A DNA stretch of 64,000 nt from Nocardia transvalensis NBRC 15921 (GTDB lineage Bacteria; Actinomycetota; Actinomycetes; Mycobacteriales; Mycobacteriaceae), in assembly GCF_000308875.1 (NCBI RefSeq), contig NZ_BAGL01000069.1, positions 1-64,000 on the forward strand, given 5' to 3'. Below, in pieces: positions 58,035-64,000 of this stretch. The notes under the pieces are model-generated. The model searched no databases, was not told the DNA's origin, and worked only from the letters and a program-made list of their open reading frames with translations. Within the stretch, counting starts at the first letter, position 1, and every line of letters starts with the position of its first letter. The position numbers and the translations under genes were made by a program.

Positions 58035-58871
58035 TCAGGGCAGGAACCGGCGGTTCACGACGCTCGCGATGCGCTGGTAGTAGGACGCGGTGGTCCGGAC
58101 GAACAGGTCCAGCGCCTTGGCCTCCCACCCGATGAGCACCCGCCCGTGTCCCTTACGCACACCCTCGGTGATGGTCTGCGCGGCCATCTCGGGGGTGTGC
58201 AGCGCCAGCTGCTTGTCGAACTGCGCGGCGACCTTCTTCTGATCCAGCCCTTGGGTTTCCGCGACGGTGGCGTTGCGCGCCACGGCGGTCTTGATACCGC
58301 CGGGGTGCACGCAGGTCACCTGGACCGGCTCGCCCTTGACCAGCATCTCCTGCCGCAGCGCCTCGGTGAAGCCGCGCACCGCGAACTTGGCGGCGTTGTA
58401 GGCGCTCTGGCCCGGCACCGCGATGAGGCCGAACAGGCTGGACACGTTGACCACGTGGCCGTCGCCGGATTCGATCAGGAACGGCAGGAATGCCTTGGTG
58501 CCGTTGACGACTCCCCAGAAGTCGACGTCCATGATCCGCTCGATGTCCTTGAACTGCGTGTGGACCACGTCGCCGTGATGGGCGATGCCGGCGTTGTTGT
58601 ACACCTGGTGCACGACGCCGAAATGCTTCTTCACCTCGTCGGCGTACAGCAGCACGGCCTCGCGCTCGGCCACGTTGAGCCGGTCGGACTTGACCTCCGC
58701 GCCCGCCGCCTCGCAGCGCTTGACGGTCTCGGCCAGACCTTCGGTATCGATATCGGACAGGGCGAGTTTCGCGCCCCGGCGGGCCAGATTCTCCGCCAGC
58801 GCGCGCCCGATGCCGGACCCGGCACCGGTGATCACACAAACCTTGCCCCGGAAGTAAGCATCATTGCTCAC
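58035..58871 (-). CDS. Short-chain dehydrogenase/reductase (SadH/Rv1245c-like)
   Basis: The 278-residue SDR has the cofactor motif VITGAGSGIGRALAENLARRGAKLALSDID, with a specific Asp (NAD(H)-type) at the end of beta2, NNAG in VYNNAGIAHHGD and the active-site Ser...YxxxK in NVSSLFGLIAVPGQSAYNAAKF. The C-terminal region GVRKGHGRVLIGWEAKALDLFVRTTASYYQRI is close to that of mycobacterial Rv1245c. It overlaps the FMO gene by four bases (GTGA). It probably reduces or oxidises the aldehyde or alcohol in a short operon with the monooxygenase and esterase. The GTG start at 58871 is coupled to the FMO stop. Confidence 0.88.
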   Translation of the reverse strand: MSNDAYFRGKVCVITGAGSGIGRALAENLARRGAKLALSDIDTEGLAETVKRCEAAGAEVKSDRLNVAEREAVLLYADEVKKHFGVVHQVYNNAGIAHHGDVVHTQFKDIERIMDVDFWGVVNGTKAFLPFLIESGDGHVVNVSSLFGLIAVPGQSAYNAAKFAVRGFTEALRQEMLVKGEPVQVTCVHPGGIKTAVARNATVAETQGLDQKKVAAQFDKQLALHTPEMAAQTITEGVRKGHGRVLIGWEAKALDLFVRTTASYYQRIASVVNRRFLP

Positions 58872-60412
58872 TGTGCCACCACTTTCAGATCGGACCGGAC
58901 CTCGGCCCCGTTGATATTCGCGGTCGTGTCGTAGGCGGACACATCGAACTTTTCGAGCATCCTACGGAAGCGGAAGGTGAAATCGGGCCACAGCGTGGTG
59001 TTGTTGCCGTGCTTGTCGAGATACCAGCTGGCGCAGCCGCCGGTGTTCCAGACGCTGCCGACCAGCTTGCCCTGTAGCTCCCGGTTGTACTTGTCCTGCA
59101 CGTCCTTTCGCACCTCCACGGTGCGCAGGCCCCGTGCCTCGACGGTCTCGATCGCGTCGGCGACGTAGTTGATCTGGGACTCGATCATGTACACCATCGA
59201 GGTGTGGCCCAGGCCCACGTTCGGGCCGAGCAGGAAGAACATATTCGGGAAGTTGGCGATCGCCGCGCCCTTGTAGCCCTGCTGGCCGGCGTCCTCGAAG
59301 ACCTCGGCGAGCGTGCGCCCGTCCCGTCCGGCCACGACCTCGTACGCCGGGGAATCGGTGACGTGGAAGCCGGTCGCGACGATCAGGGCGTCGATCTCGC
59401 GCTCGGTGCCGTCGGAGGTCACGATCGAATTCGCGCGGATCTCCTTGATGCCGTCGGTCACCAGGTCGACGTTCTCGCGGCCCAGCGCCGGGTAGTACTC
59501 GTTGGAGATCAGCATGCGCTTGCAGCCGATGCGGAAGTTCGGGGTGACCTTGCGCCGCAGCTCCGGATCGCGGACCTCGACGGCCAGCTTGGCGCGGGCG
59601 ATGAGGCCGAGGGCGGCCATCGCGGGCGGGAACTTGGCCAGGCCGACCACCTGGGTCTCGCGGGCGGCGTAGATGGCGGCGCGCGAGAGTCGCTGCACGC
59701 CCGGCACGTGTTTGAAGGCCAGCCGCTCCGCCCGCGTGTACGCGCGGTCGATGCGGGGCAGCAGCCACGGCGCGGTGCGCTGGTAGACGTCGAGATGCGC
59801 GACCTTCGGCGCGATGGACGGCACGATCTGGATGGCCGAGGCGCCGGTGCCGATGACGGCGACCCGCTTGCCGGTCAGGTCGGCGTCGTGGTTCCAGCGG
59901 GCGGAGTGGCAGATCTCGCCCTGGAAGTCGTTGATGCCCTTGATATCCGGCAGATTCGGCTCGCACAGCGCGCCGACGGCGGAGACCAGGATGTCGGCGG
60001 TGAACGCGCCCTTCGAGGTCTGCACCTCCCAGCGCGCGTCGGTGTCGTTCCACCGGGCGCCGGTCATCTCGCAGTCGAAGACGTGCTTGTCACGCACGCC
60101 GTGCCGGTCGGCGACACCCTGGATGTAGCGCTGGATCTCCGGCTGCTTGGAGAACGAGCGCGACCACTCCGGGTTGAGCGCGAAGGAGTACGAGTACAGC
60201 TGCGAGGGCACATCGCAGGCCGCGCCCGGATAGGTGTTGTCACGCCAGGTGCCGCCGACATCGCTGCCGCGCTCGATCACCAGGTAGTCGTCGCGACCCC
60301 GCTGGCTCAGCCGGATCGCGAGACCCAGGCCGGAGAATCCGCTGCCGACGATCAGCACGTGTACATGACGGGCGGTCAGCTCGACGCCTTTGTCTGTAAC
60401 CTTGCGACTCAT
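58868..60412 (-). CDS. Flavin-containing/Baeyer-Villiger monooxygenase (EthA/MymA-like)
   Basis: The 514-residue flavoprotein has the FAD loop VLIVGSGFSGLGLAIRLSQRG, GGTWRDNTYPGAACDVPSQLYSYSF, and the NADPH loop RVAVIGTGASAIQIVPSIAP. The Baeyer-Villiger-type fingerprint is FQGEICHSARWN (FxGxxxHxxxW). It resembles the MymA/EthA group of mycobacteria that oxidise ketones or activate thioamide prodrugs. The ATG at 60412 is exactly where a predicted leaderless promoter would start transcription, and it is divergent from a TetR gene. It is the first gene of an operon FMO-SDR-esterase. Substrates are likely long-chain or cyclic ketones. Confidence 0.87.
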   Translation of the reverse strand: MSRKVTDKGVELTARHVHVLIVGSGFSGLGLAIRLSQRGRDDYLVIERGSDVGGTWRDNTYPGAACDVPSQLYSYSFALNPEWSRSFSKQPEIQRYIQGVADRHGVRDKHVFDCEMTGARWNDTDARWEVQTSKGAFTADILVSAVGALCEPNLPDIKGINDFQGEICHSARWNHDADLTGKRVAVIGTGASAIQIVPSIAPKVAHLDVYQRTAPWLLPRIDRAYTRAERLAFKHVPGVQRLSRAAIYAARETQVVGLAKFPPAMAALGLIARAKLAVEVRDPELRRKVTPNFRIGCKRMLISNEYYPALGRENVDLVTDGIKEIRANSIVTSDGTEREIDALIVATGFHVTDSPAYEVVAGRDGRTLAEVFEDAGQQGYKGAAIANFPNMFFLLGPNVGLGHTSMVYMIESQINYVADAIETVEARGLRTVEVRKDVQDKYNRELQGKLVGSVWNTGGCASWYLDKHGNNTTLWPDFTFRFRRMLEKFDVSAYDTTANINGAEVRSDLKVVAQ

Positions 60413-60419
60413 GTACCCG

Positions 60420-60448
60420 AGAGTAGGGGTTTATTGAGCAGGAGTCAA
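60420..60448 (-). promoter_or_regulatory. Predicted leaderless promoter of the monooxygenase operon
   Basis: On the minus strand, TTGACT (60448-60443), a 17-base spacer and TACTCT (60425-60420) are followed by seven bases and then the ATG at 60412. These are near-consensus elements at ideal spacing, so transcription would start at the A of ATG. No ribosome-binding sequence precedes the start. Confidence 0.6.
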
Positions 60449-60458
60449 CAGTATTGAC
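60444..60458. promoter_or_regulatory. Likely TetR operator in the monooxygenase/tetR intergenic region
   Basis: The 15-base dyad GTCAACAGTATTGAC (12 of 14 paired) overlaps the -35 of the monooxygenase promoter and lies 14 bases upstream of the tetR ATG. It is well placed for repression of the operon and autoregulation. Confidence 0.6.
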
Positions 60459-60472
60459 CAGCGTTCAGTAGG

Positions 60473-61102
60473 ATGGCAACCGTGGCTAGAGGTGGAAACG
60501 GCAAGCGCGTACGGCTCAGCCCGGACGAGCGGCGCGAGCAGCTGATCGTGCTGGGTGTCGGCCTGCTCGGCGAGCGCGCGCTCGAAGACATCTCGGTCGG
60601 GGACATCGCCGAACAGGCGGGTATCTCCCGGGGCCTGCTGTTCCACTACTTCCCGTCGAAACAGGACTTCCATCTCGCCATCGTGCAGCGCGCCAACGCC
60701 GAACTGCTGGCCCGCACCGCCCCCGATCCGAACCTCGCGCTGTTCGACATGCTGCGCGACGCGGTGCAGCGGTACGTCGACTACGTGAGCGAGAACCGCA
60801 CCTCCTACCTGGCGCTGCTGCGCGGCCCGGCCAGCGCCAGCCCGGAGCTGATGGCGCTGGTCGACCAGACCCGCGGCGCCATCGTCGACCGCATCCTCGC
60901 CGAGGCGCCGATCCCGATCGAGGATCCGGATCAGCCGCGGCTGCGCCTGGCGGTGCGCGGCTGGATCGCCTTCGTGGAGGAGACGACGCTGAGCTGGCTG
61001 CGGCACGAGACGATCACCCGCGAGCAGCTGATCGACATGCTGGTCGAATCGCTGCCCGCGCTCGCGCTGAATCCGTTGCTGACCCAGGCGCTGCGGGAGT
61101 GA
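60473..61102 (+). CDS. TetR family transcriptional regulator
   Basis: The 209-residue regulator has the helix-turn-helix DISVGDIAEQAGISRGLLFHYFPSKQDFHLAIV near residues 38-70 and a helical C-terminal ligand domain. It is divergently transcribed from the FMO-SDR-esterase operon; the layout is like ethA/ethR in M. tuberculosis, though the sequence is not close to EthR. The ATG at 60473 has no good ribosome-binding site; GTG 60482 has TAGGA eight bases before it and may be the true start (MARGGNGKRVRL). It likely represses the operon through the dyad at 60444-60458. Confidence 0.85.
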   Translation: MATVARGGNGKRVRLSPDERREQLIVLGVGLLGERALEDISVGDIAEQAGISRGLLFHYFPSKQDFHLAIVQRANAELLARTAPDPNLALFDMLRDAVQRYVDYVSENRTSYLALLRGPASASPELMALVDQTRGAIVDRILAEAPIPIEDPDQPRLRLAVRGWIAFVEETTLSWLRHETITREQLIDMLVESLPALALNPLLTQALRE

Positions 61103-61777
61103 CTACCGGCTGTCGGTGATATCCCAGCTGAACCGGTCGGCGCCCGCGGGCCCGCGCCGACGGATGAGATCGGTGAGATACGCGGCCGGTTCGACGAGGG
61201 CGAAATCGTTGCCCATCCCGACCACCATGCCGACGAAAACGGCGGCCCCGGAACGGACTTCGGTGTAGACGACGCCACCGGAATCACCGTGGTCCACGGC
61301 GAAGGTGGTCAGCAGGTGGGTGGCGGCGGCGTCCCGGATCGTGCCGCAGGTGGTTCCGGTGCGCGCGCCGGTCTTGCAGACCCGCTGTCCCACAACCGGA
61401 TCGGTGTCGACGGCGGTGATCGACAGCCGTCCCGTGGTGGCGACGGCGCTCACCTCGTCGGTCAGCCGGATCAGGGCCACGCCGAGAGCGTCGGCGGCGC
61501 CGTCGGGCACCCCCGACTCGAAGATGCCGATGAGGGCGTTGGTGTCGGCGTAGACGCGTGCGCCCGCCTCGAAGCAGTGGCCGGCGGTCACCGCGTATCC
61601 GGTGCCGCCGATATGCCCGGTCAGCGCGACCGAGCACTGCTCGTCACCGGTGTGGACGGCCATGCCCGGATAGACGGCCACCCGGGGCGCGGCGTCGGCC
61701 GCCGGGGCGACGGCGGTGAGGGCGGCGGTCAGGATCGCGGCGCACAGCAGCGCGATCCGGGATCCTGGATTGCGCAT
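61103..61777 (-). CDS. Secreted trypsin-like serine protease (copy 1)
   Basis: The 224-residue protein has a signal peptide (MRNPGSRIALLCAAILTAALTAVAPAADA) with likely cleavage after ADA near residue 29. The mature domain has the catalytic His in YAVTAGHCFEAG and Ser in TFAVDHGDSGGVVY; the acid is probably in the AADALGVALIRL segment. Two cysteines flank RVCKTGARTGTTCGTI. It is of the chymotrypsin (S1) fold, similar to secreted protease-like proteins of Nocardia and Streptomyces. GGAGG six bases before ATG 61777 supports the start. It is a close paralogue of the next gene, 93 bases away on the same strand. Targets unknown. Confidence 0.87.
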   Translation of the reverse strand: MRNPGSRIALLCAAILTAALTAVAPAADAAPRVAVYPGMAVHTGDEQCSVALTGHIGGTGYAVTAGHCFEAGARVYADTNALIGIFESGVPDGAADALGVALIRLTDEVSAVATTGRLSITAVDTDPVVGQRVCKTGARTGTTCGTIRDAAATHLLTTFAVDHGDSGGVVYTEVRSGAAVFVGMVVGMGNDFALVEPAAYLTDLIRRRGPAGADRFSWDITDSR

Positions 61778-61870
61778 GACGGCCTCCGAATGTGACAGGG
61801 AGACTTCCACGTTAAGCCCACTGCACCCGTTCCGGGCACAGTCTCCGGTTTCGTCTTCGTAACCGGTGAC

Positions 61871-62575
61871 CTACTTGGAGACGTACCACCGGAACGAGTC
61901 GGAACCCTCGGGACCGCGGTGCCGGATGAGGTCGCCGAGCCGCTCGGCCGGCTGGACGAGCGTGAAGTCGTCGCCCATTCCGACCACCATGCCGACGAAG
62001 ACACCCATGTTGTAACTGGTGCCGCTGTACACGATGCCGCCGGAGTCGCCGTGGTCGACGGCGAAGGTGGTGCGCAGGTGGGTAGCCGTGACAGCACTGA
62101 TGGTGCCGCAGGTCGTGCCGGTGCGCGCACCCGTCTTGCACACCTTCTGCCCCTCCGTCGGATCGCTGTCGACCGCGGAGATCGCCAGGTCGTCGGTCTT
62201 GGCGGAGACGACGATGTTGCCGGAGAGCCGCACCAGGGCGAAGCCGAGATCGTCGGCCTCGCCGTCGGGCACGCCCATCTCGAAGGTGCCGATGCGATGG
62301 CCGTTCTCGTCGGACACCGCCGCCTTGGCCTCGAAGCAGTGGCCCGCCGTCACGGCGTACTTGGTGTTGCCGATGTGACCGAGCATGCCGATCGAGCACA
62401 CCTCGTCGTCGGTGCGGATGGACATTCCGGGGTGAACCCGCACCTCGCCCGCGGCGCTCGCGGGTGCGGTCGCGGCCGCCGTCGCGGCCAGCAACGCGGC
62501 GGCGAACAGCACGATCCGGCCCGGGGACCGGCGGCTGCGGGCACGACGGGACGACGAGTACTCGAGATGAGGCAT
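61871..62575 (-). CDS. Secreted trypsin-like serine protease (copy 2)
   Basis: The 234-residue protein is clearly related to copy 1: HPGMSIRTDDEVCSIGMLGHIGNTKYAVTAGHCFEA, KVCKTGARTGTTCGTISA, TFAVDHGDSGGIVY, VFVGMVVGMGDDFTLV. It has a signal sequence, RIVLFAAALLAATAAATAPASA, after a longer basic N region (HLEYSSSRRARSRRSPGR). The catalytic His and Ser are present. GGAG is six bases upstream of ATG 62575. The pair likely arose by tandem duplication, and the genes may be expressed together from a promoter upstream of this copy. Differences are mainly in the signal region and surface loops, so substrate specificity may differ. Confidence 0.87.
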   Translation of the reverse strand: MPHLEYSSSRRARSRRSPGRIVLFAAALLAATAAATAPASAAGEVRVHPGMSIRTDDEVCSIGMLGHIGNTKYAVTAGHCFEAKAAVSDENGHRIGTFEMGVPDGEADDLGFALVRLSGNIVVSAKTDDLAISAVDSDPTEGQKVCKTGARTGTTCGTISAVTATHLRTTFAVDHGDSGGIVYSGTSYNMGVFVGMVVGMGDDFTLVQPAERLGDLIRHRGPEGSDSFRWYVSK

Positions 62576-62657
62576 GGCAACTCCGAAAATCACGGCGAGA
62601 CTTCACAGAATAAGGCCCGCGGGCCCGGAAGCTCCCGCTGTCGGGAAGTTTCGCCGA

Positions 62658-64000
62658 TCAGTTCTCGTATTCGTAGCCCGATCGATCGCCCGCCCGGTAG
62701 GCCGAGAGGGCGGTGAGGGCCGCGGCGGCGAGGAGCATGACGCCCGAAACCAGCAGGGCGACATCGAGTCCGCGGTGGAAGGCGGCGTAGGTGGCGTGGA
62801 TGACCTGGTCGACGATCGGGCCGTAGGCGGCCGACGCGGCCTGGTCGCCGCCGGCCGGGACGTTGCCGGTCTTGATGGCGTCGATGACGATGGCCTGGAA
62901 GTTCGCCGGGATGTCGAGTTCGTTCAGCCGGCGCACCAGATCGTCGTCGAGGAAGGAGTTGACCAGCGATCCGAGCGCGGCGACACCGACCACCGCGCCG
63001 ACCTGGCGCATCGTATTGGTCGCGGCGGCGGCCATTCCGGAGTGTTCGGCGGGCACCCCGGACAGCACCGCCGAGGTCAGCGGCACCACCGCGATGCCGA
63101 ATCCGAGCCCGGCCACGGTCAGCGCCAGGGCGAGCGGCCCGAATTCGACCGTCACGCCCAGGCATTCGCGCGCGAGCAGGATTCCGGCGGCGCCCAGGAC
63201 GCAGCCGGTGATCATCGGGGTGCGCGAACCGCGCAGCGCCACCCAGAATCCGGCGACCAGCGAGCCCAGGATGATCGCGACGGCCATCGGGGCGAAGACC
63301 GCCGCCGTGCGCCATCCCGAGTAGCCGATCACCTCCTGCAGGTACAGCGCGGTGAAGAAGAAGATCGAGAAGATGCCGAAATAGACGGCGAACGCCACGA
63401 TCAGCGCGCTGCGCACCATCGGCACGCGCAGATACCGGAAGTCGAACATCGGGTTGCGGGCCCGCGTCTCGACCACCAGGAAGCCCACGAACGCCAGGCC
63501 GCCGATCACGAACAACGTGATCACCGAGACGGCGTCGTAGCCCACCTCCTCGCCCGAGATCCCGGCGTAGATGACACAGCCGAGGAATGTCGCGCCGAGC
63601 ACGAATCCGGCCCGGTCCACCGGACCCGGCTGCGGGTCAGCGCTTTCCGGCACGTACCGCACGGCGGCCGCCAGCACGACGACGCCGACGATCAGGTTGA
63701 ACCAGAAGATCGACTGCCAGCCGAACGCCCCCACCAGCAGCCCGCCGACGACCGGTCCCGCCGCCAGCGCCAGCCCCGAGACCGCGGCCCACGCGCCCAG
63801 CGCCTTCGCCCGCGCGCCGCGCTCCGGATAGATATGCCTGATCACCGACAGCGTGCCCGGTTCGGAGGCCGCCGCGCCCAGACCCATCACCCCGCGCCCG
63901 GCGATCAGCACGGCCACGCTCGACGCGGTCGCCGACAGCACCGATCCGGCGCAGAAGACCACCAGCCCCGCCACCATCACGCGCTTACGCCCCCACCGAT
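62658..64000 (-). CDS. MFS transporter (DHA2 type), N terminus cut by the window
   Basis: The visible 447 codons cover most of a multidrug-type MFS permease: the first bases read RWGRKRVMVAGL, the motif-A region after TM2, then VLIAGRGVMGLGAAASEPGTLSVI, GPVVGGLLVGAFGWQSIFWFN (motif C) and a C-terminal half of about eight further hydrophobic segments. The start lies beyond the window, so this is the 5'-truncated part, not a broken gene. An in-window GTG at 63980 would lack TM1-2. Substrate and regulator are unknown. A soluble loop of about 60 residues near residues 330-390 is longer than usual. Confidence 0.85.
   Translation of the reverse strand, partial: RWGRKRVMVAGLVVFCAGSVLSATASSVAVLIAGRGVMGLGAAASEPGTLSVIRHIYPERGARAKALGAWAAVSGLALAAGPVVGGLLVGAFGWQSIFWFNLIVGVVVLAAAVRYVPESADPQPGPVDRAGFVLGATFLGCVIYAGISGEEVGYDAVSVITLFVIGGLAFVGFLVVETRARNPMFDFRYLRVPMVRSALIVAFAVYFGIFSIFFFTALYLQEVIGYSGWRTAAVFAPMAVAIILGSLVAGFWVALRGSRTPMITGCVLGAAGILLARECLGVTVEFGPLALALTVAGLGFGIAVVPLTSAVLSGVPAEHSGMAAAATNTMRQVGAVVGVAALGSLVNSFLDDDLVRRLNELDIPANFQAIVIDAIKTGNVPAGGDQAASAAYGPIVDQVIHATYAAFHRGLDVALLVSGVMLLAAAALTALSAYRAGDRSGYEYEN

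Overview
The window is about 64 kb of very GC-rich DNA with dense genes, many GTG and TTG starts and frequent 1-8 base overlaps. Its content is that of a mycolic-acid actinobacterium, most likely Nocardia or a close relative. The signs are a 2-oxoglutarate decarboxylase/dehydrogenase of the mycobacterial Kgd type, a FadD15-like acyl-CoA ligase, paired mycobacterial-type acyl-CoA dehydrogenases, an EspG/WXG type VII secretion substrate cluster, a PepA-like protease, and a large nuclease-helicase resembling Rv1251c of M. tuberculosis. Several genes (helicase, deaD, MFS pump, kgd, short-chain dehydrogenase) recall the Rv1245c-Rv1253 neighbourhood of M. tuberculosis, but spread out and with other genes between them. 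Genus and orthology are inferred from remembered sequences, not from a search. I saw no rRNA, tRNA, CRISPR array, insertion sequence or prophage.

Layout. 1-4.8 kb: a partial Ser/Thr kinase, endonuclease IV, an alkylsulfatase-type dioxygenase, and a CoA-transferase/HMG-CoA-lyase pair. 5-10.7 kb: a phosphoribosyltransferase-like protein with a decayed PRPP loop, a TetR/FAD-monooxygenase divergon with twin operators, an esterase remnant, an acetyltransferase and small envelope proteins. 10.7-13.9 kb: an acyl-CoA dehydrogenase pair and a secreted protein. 14-17.8 kb: DEAD-box helicase, nitrilase-family amidohydrolase, a 42-bp tandem repeat and an intact phosphoribosyltransferase. 17.8-20.3 kb: an orphan ESX trio. 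20.3-27.3 kb: hydrolase, methyltransferase, the 1172-residue RecB-like nuclease/helicase, a PLP-dependent racemase-like enzyme and a regulator-like protein. 27.7-33.1 kb: PtpB-type phosphatase, truncated adenylate-forming enzyme, crotonase, glutathionyl-hydroquinone-reductase-like protein, VOC protein and AraC regulator. 33.3-39.5 kb: an EcsC-like protein with an ABC-2 transporter, then a fused double ABC exporter. 39.8-46.8 kb: kgd, a small ATPase and a PadR/MFS efflux pair. 46.9-57 kb: Uma2 protein, molybdopterin oxidoreductase, PepA-like protease, the dihydroxyacetone kinase operon dhaKLM, a PhnB-like protein and a FadD15-like ligase. 57.1-61.1 kb: a monooxygenase/SDR/esterase operon with a divergent TetR. 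61.1-64 kb: two tandem secreted proteases and a partial MFS pump.

What stands out is a dispersed REP-like palindrome family at gene 3' ends (single units and head-to-head dimers). Two TetR-oxygenase divergons have near-ideal predicted leaderless promoters overlapped by dyad operators. Several proteins keep their fold but seem to have lost key catalytic motifs: one phosphoribosyltransferase, the RecB/helicase and one adenylate-forming enzyme. DhaM carries a complete phosphotransferase relay, HPr plus full enzyme I, in one chain. I found no multi-gene system that I can call clearly new. The REP-like family and the degenerate helicase locus are the best leads.
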